This document shows positions 17,177-25,445 of a DNA stretch of 64,000 nucleotides, one piece after another. The notes below the pieces were generated by a model. That model searched no databases. It was not told the DNA's origin and saw nothing but the letters and a program-made list of their open reading frames with translations. The stretch lies in NCBI RefSeq assembly GCF_026341125.1, contig NZ_JAPEOR010000002.1:434001-498000 (forward strand), in the 5' to 3' direction. Positions within the stretch are counted from its first letter, which is position 1, and each line of letters opens with the position of its first letter. The position numbers and the translations under genes are program-made. Source of the stretch: Streptomyces sp. NBC_01142. GTDB lineage: Bacteria > Actinomycetota > Actinomycetes > Streptomycetales > Streptomycetaceae.

Positions 17177-18478
17177 CTACTCCCGGTCAGGGAATGACTC
17201 GCGCGAAGGTTGGGGGCAGGCTTGTGCTACGGGGCTGTCCTTCACAGGGGTGCGTCGTGGGCCGGTGGCCGGAATGCGGCGAACGCCCCCGCCCGCCGGG
17301 TCACGTGCCTGCCGCGCGCCCGATCCGGCCGCGGCCAGCAGAAGTGCGCCCAGCATCACGAACGGTGCGGCCGTGCCCGCAACCCCCGCGACCAGTCCGG
17401 CGGAGGCGGGCGCGGCGACCTGGCCTAGGCGGTTGCCGGTCAGCCGCAGGGCAAGGGCGGTGGAGCGGGCCCCGGCCGGGGCGGCCTGGACGACCGTCGT
17501 CATCGACAGCGGCTGCCCGACGCCCAGACAGAAGCCGAGGACGGCGAGCATCACGGCGAGCGCCCGGACCGGCACGGGCAGCGCGAGGCCCGCGCACAGA
17601 AGTCCGCCGAGCAGACAAGTCACCGTCATCAGCGCCGTACGGCCCAGCAGGCGGATCATCGGCGTCATCACCAGCCGGCACGCGATGGTGGCGGCCGCGC
17701 GCAGGCTCAGGAGCAGACCGATGGTGGCGGGTGCGATGCCCCGCTGTTCGCCGATCACCGGGAGATAGGCCGTGAGGACGTCGGTTGCGGAGAGCACGGC
17801 GAGGCTGATGAAGATCCCGGCGGGTACGCCGCGGGTGCGCAGGATGCGGTGTACGGGAACCTTCGCCTGCTGGTTGCGGGCAGCAGGGCCGCTCGTACGG
17901 TGCTCGATGCGCCAGATCGAGGTGACGGAGACGGCGGCGACGGCCGCGGAGACGACCAGGGCGAGTGCGCTCGTCCGGGCCATCGCGCCGTCCTGTGCGG
18001 AGACGAGGAACCCGGCGGCGACCGGTCCCCCGAGCTGGCCGAGTGAGGCGCCGATGGTGAAGTAGCCGAAGTTGCGGTCCTGTTCGGCCGGCCCGGACTG
18101 GCGGGCCACGATCGACTGGGCGCCGATGACGAAGCAGAGATGACCGAGGCCCATTACTCCGCTCCAGGCCGCCATCGCCGTGAGGGAGACCGCCGTACCG
18201 CTGAGGGCACACCCGCCGGAGATCAGGACGACACCCACAGGCAGCAGGGGGGCACACCGCCCGTGGTCCGTCCTGCGCCCCAGCGGTACGGCGGCGAACA
18301 GGGGAAGAAGCGCGTACACGCCCGCGATCACACCGACCGCGCGCTCGTCCGCGCCCAGGGAAAGGGCCCGGTAGGAGACGGCAGGCCGCGCCATCGACAC
18401 CGCACCCTGCGCGAACGCGAAGGCGATGACGAGGCGGAGCAGCCAGCCCCTCCCGGGCCCTTTCACCGCGGGCACCAT
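17177..18478 (-). CDS. MFS transporter
   Basis: A 433-residue major facilitator protein with about twelve hydrophobic helices and the loop 2-3 motif PLGRRTDHGR. The C-terminal half continues with MTPMIRLLGR. The last ~30 residues are polar and Pro/Arg-rich. The ATG at 18478 overlaps the stop of the upstream CitMHS gene by one base (TGATG), so translation is coupled and both belong to one operon. This suggests import or export of a related carboxylate or its product, though the sequence alone does not define the substrate. An upstream in-frame start to 18538 is rejected because it would lie inside the CitMHS gene. Confidence 0.85.
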   Translation of the reverse strand: MVPAVKGPGRGWLLRLVIAFAFAQGAVSMARPAVSYRALSLGADERAVGVIAGVYALLPLFAAVPLGRRTDHGRCAPLLPVGVVLISGGCALSGTAVSLTAMAAWSGVMGLGHLCFVIGAQSIVARQSGPAEQDRNFGYFTIGASLGQLGGPVAAGFLVSAQDGAMARTSALALVVSAAVAAVSVTSIWRIEHRTSGPAARNQQAKVPVHRILRTRGVPAGIFISLAVLSATDVLTAYLPVIGEQRGIAPATIGLLLSLRAAATIACRLVMTPMIRLLGRTALMTVTCLLGGLLCAGLALPVPVRALAVMLAVLGFCLGVGQPLSMTTVVQAAPAGARSTALALRLTGNRLGQVAAPASAGLVAGVAGTAAPFVMLGALLLAAAGSGARQARDPAGGGVRRIPATGPRRTPVKDSPVAQACPQPSRESFPDRE

Positions 18479-19911
18479 CAGATGATGCCGAAGAGGATCC
18501 CGGCGCCGAGCACCACCAGCGAGGTGAGCGCGGCCCACTTGACCGTGAACCTGGTGTGGTCGCCGAACTCCACCTTGGCCATGCCGACCAGGACGTACAC
18601 GGCGGGGACGAGCGGACTCGACATGTGCAGGGCCTGGCCGACCAGGGATGCGCGGGCGATCTCCAACGGGGAGACGCCGTGGGCGGCGCCGGCCTCGGCG
18701 AGGACCGGCAGAACGCCGAAGTAGAAGCCGTCGTTCGACATGAAGTACGTCAGCGGGAGGCTGAGCACTCCGGTGACGATGGCCATGTGCGGGCCCATGC
18801 CCTCGGGGATGGCGCCGACGAGCCAGTCGGCCATGTGCTTGACCATGCCGGTGCCGGTGAGAACACCGGTGAAGACTGCGGCGGCGAAGACCATGCCGGA
18901 GACGTTGAGCACGTTCTCGGCGTGGGCGCCGATCCGGGCCTTCTGATCGGCCATCTTCGGGAAGTTGACGGTGAGGGCGAAGGCCGCACCGAGCAGGAAG
19001 AGCACCGGGATCGGGAGGATCTCCATGATCATCGCGGCGAGCAGGGCGACGGTGAGCCCGGCGTTGAACCAGTAGAGCTTGGGGCGCAGGGTGGCGCGGT
19101 GGGGGTCGAGGCCCTGGAAGCCCTCGTCCTCCGCTTCCTCCTTCTCCTCCTTCTTCTCCTTCTCCGGCTTGTCCGGAAGGCCGGCGGCGCCACCGGCTCC
19201 TCCCGATGTGCTCGTACGGCCCTCCTCGCCGCCGCCCGCCGTGACCAGCACGCTCTCGGTCTCGGGCTCGGTCTCCAGCACCTTGTCGAGAGTGAGCACG
19301 CCGAGGCGCTTGCGCTCGCGGCGGCCCAGCACATAGGCGAGCGCGAAGACGAAGAGCAGTCCGACGCCGAGCGCCGGAATCATCGGGACGAAGATGTCGG
19401 CCGCGTCGACCTTCAGCGCGGTCGCGGCGCGGGCGGTGGGGCCGCCCCAGGGCAGCGTGTTCATCACGCCGTTCGCCGTGGCGGCGACACCGGTCATCAC
19501 GACCAGGCTCATCTTGAGGCGCTTGTAGAGCGGATACATCGCCGAGACGGTGATCATGAAGGTGGTGGAGCCGTCGCCGTCCAGCGAGACGATCGCGGCG
19601 AGCACCGCCGTACCGATCACGATGCGCAGCGGGTCCGCCTTGCAGAAGCGCAGGATGCCCCGGACGATCGGGTCGAAGAGGCCGACGTCGATCATCACGC
19701 CGAAGTAGACGATGGCGAACATCAGCATCGCCGCGGTGGGGGCGAGGGTGCCCACACCTTCCAGGACGTACTCCCCGAGGTGCGCGCCCTTTCCGACGAA
19801 CACGCAGAAGAGTGCGGGGATGAGGACGAGCGCCGCGATCGGCGACATCTTCTTCATCATGATCAGGACCAGAAAGGTCGCAATCATGGCGAAGCCGAGG
19901 ATTGTCAGCAT
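18478..19911 (-). CDS. CitMHS family citrate/proton symporter
   Basis: A 477-residue symporter of the CitM/CitH group, which take up citrate complexed with Mg2+ or Ca2+/heavy metals. About twelve membrane helices are present, with IVSLDGDGSTTFMI and NGVMNTLPWGGPTARA in the first half and YFMSNDGFYFGVLPVL in the second. The central cytoplasmic loop is a charged Lys/Glu stretch (about residues 240-270) longer than in Bacillus CitM. ATG 19911 is preferred over GTG 19920 because AGGTG lies seven bases before it. That ribosome site is buried in a predicted stem (19919-19973). It is the first gene of a coupled pair with the MFS transporter. Confidence 0.9.
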   Translation of the reverse strand: MLTILGFAMIATFLVLIMMKKMSPIAALVLIPALFCVFVGKGAHLGEYVLEGVGTLAPTAAMLMFAIVYFGVMIDVGLFDPIVRGILRFCKADPLRIVIGTAVLAAIVSLDGDGSTTFMITVSAMYPLYKRLKMSLVVMTGVAATANGVMNTLPWGGPTARAATALKVDAADIFVPMIPALGVGLLFVFALAYVLGRRERKRLGVLTLDKVLETEPETESVLVTAGGGEEGRTSTSGGAGGAAGLPDKPEKEKKEEKEEAEDEGFQGLDPHRATLRPKLYWFNAGLTVALLAAMIMEILPIPVLFLLGAAFALTVNFPKMADQKARIGAHAENVLNVSGMVFAAAVFTGVLTGTGMVKHMADWLVGAIPEGMGPHMAIVTGVLSLPLTYFMSNDGFYFGVLPVLAEAGAAHGVSPLEIARASLVGQALHMSSPLVPAVYVLVGMAKVEFGDHTRFTVKWAALTSLVVLGAGILFGII

Positions 19912-19918
19912 GTGGGAC

Positions 19919-19973
19919 ACCTAACGTTCACCCTTGAACTCCCACCGGAGCGGCGGTTCGGATGACGTTAGGT
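19919..19973 (-). promoter_or_regulatory. leader stem covering the CitMHS ribosome binding site
   Basis: In the mRNA of the CitMHS gene, ACCTAACGT (19973-19965) can pair perfectly with ACGTTAGGT (19927-19919), nine base pairs with a 37-base loop that itself can fold (CTCCGGTGGGAG). The 3' arm contains the AGGT of the ribosome site. It may be a translational switch, or the two copies may instead be protein-binding half sites. Confidence 0.45.
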
Positions 19974-20031
19974 CGCGCCAATCTCTGTTAACAAGATGTT
20001 GACGCGTGAGCAATACGAGCAAAACCCCAGG

Positions 20032-22308
20032 TCATCGCAGAGGTGTCAGTTCGACGGGGAAGCCGTTGAGCACAGCGGTGCCGGACAGCGGGTCGAGCCG
20101 TGAGCCGTCGAGCAGCTGATTGACGTTGACGCCGGGACGGGCGGCCGCCACCGACATCCGGGTGCCGGGCCGGCTGTGCCCCCAGCCGTGCGGCAGGCTC
20201 ACCACTCCGGTCCGTACCGCGTCGGTAATCTCCACCGGTACCTCCAGCTCTCCGCCCTCCGCCGAGATGCGCGCGGGGGCGCCGTCCTCGAGGCCCAGCC
20301 GCGCCGCGTCGGCCGGGTGGACCTGAAGGGTGCAGCGGTTGGAGCCGCCGTTGAGTGTCGGGACGTTGTGCATCCAGCTGTTGTTGGAACGCAGATGACG
20401 GCGGCCGACGAGGACGAGGGAGCCGGGCCGCTCCTTCAGCGCGCGCCGGAGCCTGGGCAGATCGGCGGCGATCGGCCCGGGCAGCAGCTCGATCCGTCCG
20501 CTTCGGGTCCTGAGGATCTGCGGGATACGCGGCTGGAGCGGGCCGAGGTCGATGCCGTGCGGGTGCGCCAGCAGCTTCTGGAGGGTCAGGTCGTACGGGC
20601 CGAGGCGCAGCATCATGTCGAGCCGCCGCTCCGGTCCGGTGCGGCCGGTGAGCTGCGCGGTGAGCGCCTTGACGTCCCGGCCGTGGACCGGGGAGTGCGG
20701 GTCGGCGACCGCCCTGGTGAGTGAGTTCTCGATGACCATGTCGTCGACGGCGCCGGGCTCCGCACCGTGCATCCCGCCCACCGCGAGCACCAGGCGGGCC
20801 TGGATCTCGCACTCGTCGAGCCTGCCCTCCTCCAGAGGGACGGCCGCGGGCGTGTAGCGGGCCTGATTGTGTACGGCGAAGTTGTTGAAGGCGAAGTCGA
20901 AGTGGGAGCTCTGGGAGGGCGGCGGCGGGGGCAGGACCACATCTGCGTGGCGCGAGGTCTCATTGAGATACGGGTCGACGCTGACCATGAAGTCGAGTCC
21001 GTCCAGCGCGCGGTCGAGCCGGTCGCCGTCGGGTGCGGAGAGCACGGGGTTGGCGGCCAGCGAGATCACCGCACGGATCCTCCCCTCCCCAGGTGTGTCG
21101 ATCTCCTCGGCGAGCGCGGCCATGGGCAGTTCACTCTTGGCCTCGGGGTGGCCGCTGACCCTGCTGGCCCAGCGGCCGAGCGCGAAGCCCTTGCCGGGGG
21201 CGGCGGGGCGGGGCGCGTGGTCGGTGGCGGCGAGCGGGAAGAGCGCGCCACCGGGGCGGTCGAGATTGCCGGTGAGCACATTGAGGACGTCCACCAGCCA
21301 GTTGGCGAGGGTGCCGTACTCGACGGTGCTGCTGCCGACGCGTCCGTACACGGCGGCGGTGGGCGCGGCGGCGAGTTCGCGGGCGATCGTACGGATCTCC
21401 TGCGCATCCATGTCGCAGGCGGCGGCGACAGCCTCGGGGCTGAACTCCCGTACCGCCTCCCGGAGTTCAGCCACACCCTCGACATGCTCTTCGAGCGCGC
21501 CGAGGCGGGTGAGCTTCTCCTCGAAGAGGACCTGGGCGAGGGCCGCGAGCAGCAGGGCGTCCGTGCCGGGACGGATGGGGATGTGCCGGTCGGCGAGCTG
21601 GGCGGTGCGGGTGCGGCGCGGGTCGACGACGGTCAGGGTGCCGCCGCGCCGACGCAGCGCCTTGAGCTTTCCGGGAAAGTCGGCCGCGGTGCACAGGCTG
21701 CCGTTGGAGTCGAGGGGGTTGGCGCCGAGGAGCAGAAGATGGTCGGTGCGGTCCAGGTCCGGGACGGGGATGGCGGCGGCGGAGCCGAACAACAGCCCGC
21801 TGGAGACATGCTTGGGCATCTGGTCCAGGGTGCTGGCGGTGAAGAGACTGCGGGTGCGCAGCAGGGTGAGCAGTACGGGCGGATAGAGCGCGCCGGCCAT
21901 GGTGTGGACGTTCGGATTGCCGAGGACGACGCCCACGGCGTTCGGCCCGTACTCCTCGATCAGCGGCCGGATCCGGGCCGCGATCATGTCGAAGGCCTCG
22001 TCCCAGCCGGCCTCCTTCAGCTCGCCGTCCTTCCGGATGAGGGGCGTGCGCAGCCGGTCGGGGTCGGCGTCGAGCTCACCGAAGGACGCGCCCTTGGGGC
22101 AGATGAAGCCCCGGCTGAAGACATCGTCACGGTCACCGCGGACGCGGGTGACGCGGCTGGCCTCGATGGTGAGGGTCAGTCCGCAGGTGGCTTCGCAGAG
22201 CGGGCAGATGCGCAGCGCGGTGCGGGTCGCCGACGGCGAGGCGGCGGGTTCGCCGGCGGGTCGGGTGCCGCCCGTCGGTGCGGTACGGGCGGCGGCTGAG
22301 CGGGACAT
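20032..22308 (-). CDS. molybdopterin-dependent oxidoreductase with [4Fe-4S] cluster
   Basis: A 758-residue catalytic subunit of the formate dehydrogenase/nitrate reductase superfamily. Cys35, 38, 42 and 70 (CPLCEATC ... FICPKG) bind an N-terminal [4Fe-4S] cluster. The Mo-bis-MGD domains follow, and the C-terminal dinucleotide-binding domain contains LRSNNSWMHN and SLPHGWGH. There is no Tat signal, so it is cytoplasmic. ATG 22308 has GGGAGGG upstream; a longer frame to 22503 would cross the palindrome at 22356-22373 and tandem repeats. No electron-transfer partner gene is adjacent. The reaction is unknown; many actinobacterial homologues are simply called molybdopterin oxidoreductase. Confidence 0.9.
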   Translation of the reverse strand: MSRSAAARTAPTGGTRPAGEPAASPSATRTALRICPLCEATCGLTLTIEASRVTRVRGDRDDVFSRGFICPKGASFGELDADPDRLRTPLIRKDGELKEAGWDEAFDMIAARIRPLIEEYGPNAVGVVLGNPNVHTMAGALYPPVLLTLLRTRSLFTASTLDQMPKHVSSGLLFGSAAAIPVPDLDRTDHLLLLGANPLDSNGSLCTAADFPGKLKALRRRGGTLTVVDPRRTRTAQLADRHIPIRPGTDALLLAALAQVLFEEKLTRLGALEEHVEGVAELREAVREFSPEAVAAACDMDAQEIRTIARELAAAPTAAVYGRVGSSTVEYGTLANWLVDVLNVLTGNLDRPGGALFPLAATDHAPRPAAPGKGFALGRWASRVSGHPEAKSELPMAALAEEIDTPGEGRIRAVISLAANPVLSAPDGDRLDRALDGLDFMVSVDPYLNETSRHADVVLPPPPPSQSSHFDFAFNNFAVHNQARYTPAAVPLEEGRLDECEIQARLVLAVGGMHGAEPGAVDDMVIENSLTRAVADPHSPVHGRDVKALTAQLTGRTGPERRLDMMLRLGPYDLTLQKLLAHPHGIDLGPLQPRIPQILRTRSGRIELLPGPIAADLPRLRRALKERPGSLVLVGRRHLRSNNSWMHNVPTLNGGSNRCTLQVHPADAARLGLEDGAPARISAEGGELEVPVEITDAVRTGVVSLPHGWGHSRPGTRMSVAAARPGVNVNQLLDGSRLDPLSGTAVLNGFPVELTPLR

Positions 22309-22355
22309 GGGCCCTCCCCGGGGCGGCGGCAGCGGTGGCGCGCGAGCACGGCCGA

Positions 22356-22373
22356 GCATACCGACCGGTATGC
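22356..22373. promoter_or_regulatory. perfect 18-bp palindromic operator GCATACCGACCGGTATGC
   Basis: 8-bp arms GCATACCG/CGGTATGC with centre AC, 48 bp upstream of the molybdopterin oxidoreductase start. It shares the core TACCG-NN-CGGTA with 12915-12928 and 62330-62341. The TetR gene at 22610 (same strand, upstream) is one candidate binder. Confidence 0.65.
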
Positions 22374-22458
22374 ACGGGCGCGAGGGGTGCGGCGTTTTCC
22401 TGGGGCTACGCCTCGGACTTCGCCGGGAGGGACCGTGCCAGAGGGGGCCGTCCGAAGG

Positions 22459-22510
22459 GACCGTCGGGAGGGGCCGCCCGGAGAGACCGTCGGGAGGGGC
22501 CACCCGGAGG
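22459..22510. repeat. two tandem 26-bp repeats
   Basis: Two adjacent 26-bp units beginning GACCGTCGGGAGGGGCC (22459-22484 and 22485-22510), nearly identical, with a degenerate third unit just upstream. They lie in the 301-bp spacer between the oxidoreductase start and the TetR stop. Nothing else was seen in that spacer apart from the palindrome at 22356. Confidence 0.6.
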
Positions 22511-22609
22511 GTCCCTCAACGGGCCGGGCTTTCCCGCCCCTGCGGCGATGGAGGGGCCGGGTACGGGCCGGCCGCCCCGGGAAACCGGCGCCTCAGGAAA
22601 ATCAGCCCG

Positions 22610-23227
22610 TCAGTCCAGCAGTCTGGCCAGATACGCGCGCAGCAGCTCCCGGGTCTCGGCGAGGATCTCCTCGTCCCCGGACGGCTGCTCCCGGAAGGCG
22701 AGTTGCAGCAGCGCGTCGGCGGCCTCGACCGAGACGAGCACCGCGCGCCGCAGCTCCGCGTCGGCGCTGCGCCCGAGATGGGCAGCGATCAGCTCCGCGA
22801 GACGGTCGGCGACCTGGTGGTTCGGGGCGGCCGCGGGCGTGCCGACCGGAATCTGCGTACCGAAGTCGATCAGCGCGAAACCGGGCACGGTGCGCTTCAT
22901 CGCCATGTACTCGTCGAGCACCACATCGAGCACGCCGCGCCAGTCGCCCGCGGGGAGCGCGGCGAGGCGGCCGGTGATGCGCGTGGTGTAGCTGTCCAGA
23001 TTGCGGTGAGCGAGGGCGTCGACGAGAGCACGCTTGTTGCCGAAGAAGCGGTAGACGGAGCCGATGGGAACACCGGCCCGGGCGGCCACCGCACGAGTGG
23101 AGAGCTCCTCGTAGCCGGTCTCGTCGAGGAGCTCGGCGCAGGCGTCCAGTATCCGGGTGAGCCTTTCGGCGCTGCGCTGCTGCATGGGCGTACGGCGGAG
23201 AGGGGCGTGGGACACGAGATCCATCAT
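22610..23227 (-). CDS. TetR family regulator divergent from hmgA
   Basis: A 205-residue TetR protein. The helix-turn-helix LSTRAVAARAGVPIGSVYRFFGNKRALV is preceded by a short basic leader; the C-terminal helical domain (ALIDFGTQIPVGTPAAAP) is of the kind found in actinobacterial TetR_C members. Tandem ATG codons at 23227 and 23224 are candidate starts, both after GGGGGCAGGGCGG; a longer frame from 23278 would read through the hmgA promoter. It is divergent from hmgA, with an inverted repeat TCCTA/TAGGA over the hmgA -10, so repression of hmgA is a reasonable inference. From memory it may correspond to S. coelicolor SCO1712, linked to antibiotic output; unverified. Confidence 0.87.
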   Translation of the reverse strand: MMDLVSHAPLRRTPMQQRSAERLTRILDACAELLDETGYEELSTRAVAARAGVPIGSVYRFFGNKRALVDALAHRNLDSYTTRITGRLAALPAGDWRGVLDVVLDEYMAMKRTVPGFALIDFGTQIPVGTPAAAPNHQVADRLAELIAAHLGRSADAELRRAVLVSVEAADALLQLAFREQPSGDEEILAETRELLRAYLARLLD

Positions 23228-23242
23228 GCCGCCCTGCCCCCG

Positions 23243-23282
23243 TTGACGGGGCGGTCCTGCAATCCTACGGTGATGCATAGGA
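23243..23282 (+). promoter_or_regulatory. hmgA promoter with overlapping inverted repeat
   Basis: -35 TTGACG (23243-23248), 17-bp spacer, -10 TACGGT (23266-23271). The inverted repeat TCCTA (23263-23267)/TAGGA (23278-23282) spans the -10 and the probable start site, which would let a repressor, most likely the divergent TetR protein, block transcription. Confidence 0.6.
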
Positions 23283-23306
23283 ATCCTTCAGAGCCGGGAG
23301 CGGACG

Positions 23307-24626
23307 ATGAGCGGCATCGAGCAGGCACGGAAGACGGCCGAAGGGCTGGGGCACTCCCCCGGATTCGGCAATGAACACAGCTCGGAGGCCGTGCCGGGAG
23401 CGCTGCCCCACGGACGGAACTCACCCCAGCGGTCGCCGCTCGGGCTGTACGCGGAGCAGCTGAGCGGCAGCGCTTTCACCGAACCGCGCGCCCACAACCG
23501 CCGCTCCTGGCTGTACCGCATCCGCCCCTCGGCCGCGCATCCGCCGTTCCGGCGCGTGGACAACGGCCGGCTGCGCAGCGCGCCCTTCACCGAGTCCGTG
23601 CCCGACCCCAACCGGCTCCGCTGGAACCCGCTTCCCGAGCCCGAGCCCGGTACGGACTGGCTGGCCGGTCTGTGGACGCTCGGCGGAAACGGCGACGCGA
23701 CCCAGCGCACCGGCATGGCCGTGCACCTCTACCACGCCAACGCCTCCATGACGGAGCGGGTCTTCAGCGACTCGGACGGCGAGCTGCTGATCGTCCCCGA
23801 GCGGGGCGGGCTGTTGCTCCGTACCGAGTTCGGGCTGCTCGCCGCCCGCCCCGGCGAGGTCGCGCTGATCCCCCGCGGCGTCCGCTTCCGGGTCGAACTG
23901 CTGGACGAGTGTGCGCGCGGCTATGTCTGCGAGAACTACGGACAGCCCTTTCAGCTGCCCGATCTCGGCCCGATCGGCGCCAACGGACTCGCCAACGCCC
24001 GCGACTTCCTCGCCCCTGTGGCCGCGTACGAGGACGTGGAGCGACCGGTGGAGGTCGTCAACAAGTTCTGCGGGAACCTCTGGGCAGCGACCTACGACCA
24101 CTCGCCGCTCGATGTGGTCGCCTGGCACGGCAACCACGTTCCGTACGTCTACGACCTGCACCGCTTCAATGTCATCGGCAGCATCAGCTACGACCACCCG
24201 GATCCCTCGATCTTCACGGTGCTGACGTCACCCTCGGACACACCGGGGCTGGCGGGCGTCGACTTCGTGGTCTTCGCACCGCGCTGGCTGGTCGGCGAGG
24301 ACACCTTCCGGCCCCCGTACTTCCACCGCAATGTGATGAGCGAGTACATGGGGCTGATCGAGGGCGCGTACGACGCCAAGGCGGAGGGTTTCGTTCCGGG
24401 GGGCGGGTCGCTGCACAACATGATGTCCGCACACGGGCCCGACCGGGAGACGTTCGACCGGGCGAGCGCGGCCGAGCTGAAGCCGCAGAAGATCGACGAC
24501 GGGCTTGCCTTCATGTTCGAGACGCGGTGGCCGCTGACCGCGACGGAGCAGGCGGCGACAGCCACCCAGTTGCAGCGGGGCTACGACGACGTGTGGCAAG
24601 GTCTCCAGCGCCACTTCCGGTCGTAA
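23307..24626 (+). CDS. hmgA: homogentisate 1,2-dioxygenase
   Basis: Fe(II) dioxygenase opening the ring of homogentisate to maleylacetoacetate in tyrosine and phenylalanine breakdown. The 439-residue length is normal. Iron ligands align with human HGD (His335, Glu341, His371) as His340, Glu346 and His376 in [14 protein letters not shown] and [17 protein letters not shown] at the N-terminus and [15 protein letters not shown] are family signatures. ATG 23307 has GGGAG upstream. It lies between a divergent TetR gene and a co-directional GntR gene 20 bp downstream, which probably form the local control. No maleylacetoacetate isomerase or fumarylacetoacetase gene is adjacent in the window. Confidence 0.96.
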   Translation: MSGIEQARKTAEGLGHSPGFGNEHSSEAVPGALPHGRNSPQRSPLGLYAEQLSGSAFTEPRAHNRRSWLYRIRPSAAHPPFRRVDNGRLRSAPFTESVPDPNRLRWNPLPEPEPGTDWLAGLWTLGGNGDATQRTGMAVHLYHANASMTERVFSDSDGELLIVPERGGLLLRTEFGLLAARPGEVALIPRGVRFRVELLDECARGYVCENYGQPFQLPDLGPIGANGLANARDFLAPVAAYEDVERPVEVVNKFCGNLWAATYDHSPLDVVAWHGNHVPYVYDLHRFNVIGSISYDHPDPSIFTVLTSPSDTPGLAGVDFVVFAPRWLVGEDTFRPPYFHRNVMSEYMGLIEGAYDAKAEGFVPGGGSLHNMMSAHGPDRETFDRASAAELKPQKIDDGLAFMFETRWPLTATEQAATATQLQRGYDDVWQGLQRHFRS

Positions 24627-24646
24627 GTACGTACGGAGAATCCGCC

Positions 24647-25396
24647 GTGACCGCCTTTGCCCCCGACTCGCTGGTCCTGAACCGCAAGCTGCCGCTGTGG
24701 TATCAGGTCTCGCAGTCGCTCCGCGCCTCGATACTGGGCCGCGCGCCCGAGGCGTCGCTGCGGCTGCCCACCGAGGAGCAGCTCGCCGCGCACTACGGCG
24801 TGAGCGTGCTGACCATGCGCCAGGCCCTCAAGGAGCTGGAGGAGGAGGGCCTGATCAGCAGGCACCGGCGGCGCGGCACCTTTATCGAACCGGGGGCGCG
24901 ACGCAGCGCGCCGAGGCGGCTGCTGGGCTCGATCGACGCGATCGTGGCCCAGCAGTCGGGGGAACGGGCGACCGTCCTGGGCCACGGTCCCGAGCCGGTG
25001 CCCGGTGAGCTCGCGGAGTTCTTCCCCGACGAGTCCGAGGTCGTGGTCTACAAGCGGCTGCGCTGGGACGTGGACAGCAGCGAGCCCACCAACTGGGCGG
25101 AGAACGCGGTGCGCCCGGAGCTGGCGACGGGGCTCGACGTGGCGGACCTGGAGCGCTGGCCGATGACCAAGGTGCTGCGGGACGTGCTGGGGGTACGGAT
25201 CAGCCGGATCACGGACACGGTGGAGGCGCGGCTGGCGGACCCGCAGACGGCGGAACTGCTGCGGGTGCCGCTGCTGAGCCCGATCCTGCATTACACGGGG
25301 GTGACGTACGACGAGAGCGGACGCGTGGTGGACGTGGCGCGTATCCGGTACCGGGGGGACAGGTTCTCGTTCTCGGTCACGGTCGACGCGGAGTGA
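24647..25396 (+). CDS. GntR/HutC family regulator with UTRA domain
   Basis: A 249-residue regulator. The N-terminal GntR winged helix contains LRLPTEEQLAAHYGVSVLTMRQALKEL and GLISRHRRRGTF, and the C-terminal UTRA ligand domain ends YRGDRFSFSVTVD. The start is the GTG at 24647 after GGAGAA; the long frame continuing upstream overlaps hmgA in another frame and is not coding. It lies 20 bp after hmgA in the same direction, so it is likely co-transcribed and may sense a catabolite of the tyrosine pathway. In HutC-type proteins ligand binding releases DNA; whether this applies here is unknown. Confidence 0.9.
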   Translation: MTAFAPDSLVLNRKLPLWYQVSQSLRASILGRAPEASLRLPTEEQLAAHYGVSVLTMRQALKELEEEGLISRHRRRGTFIEPGARRSAPRRLLGSIDAIVAQQSGERATVLGHGPEPVPGELAEFFPDESEVVVYKRLRWDVDSSEPTNWAENAVRPELATGLDVADLERWPMTKVLRDVLGVRISRITDTVEARLADPQTAELLRVPLLSPILHYTGVTYDESGRVVDVARIRYRGDRFSFSVTVDAE

Positions 25397-25445
25397 GCCT
25401 CCCGGTGCCCGCCTCCGCGGGCGAGGCCGCCGATAGCATTTCGGC

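Noticed and set aside
20767..22299. 510-codon open frame on the + strand
   Set aside because: Antisense of the molybdopterin oxidoreductase, whose cluster and cofactor motifs are clear.
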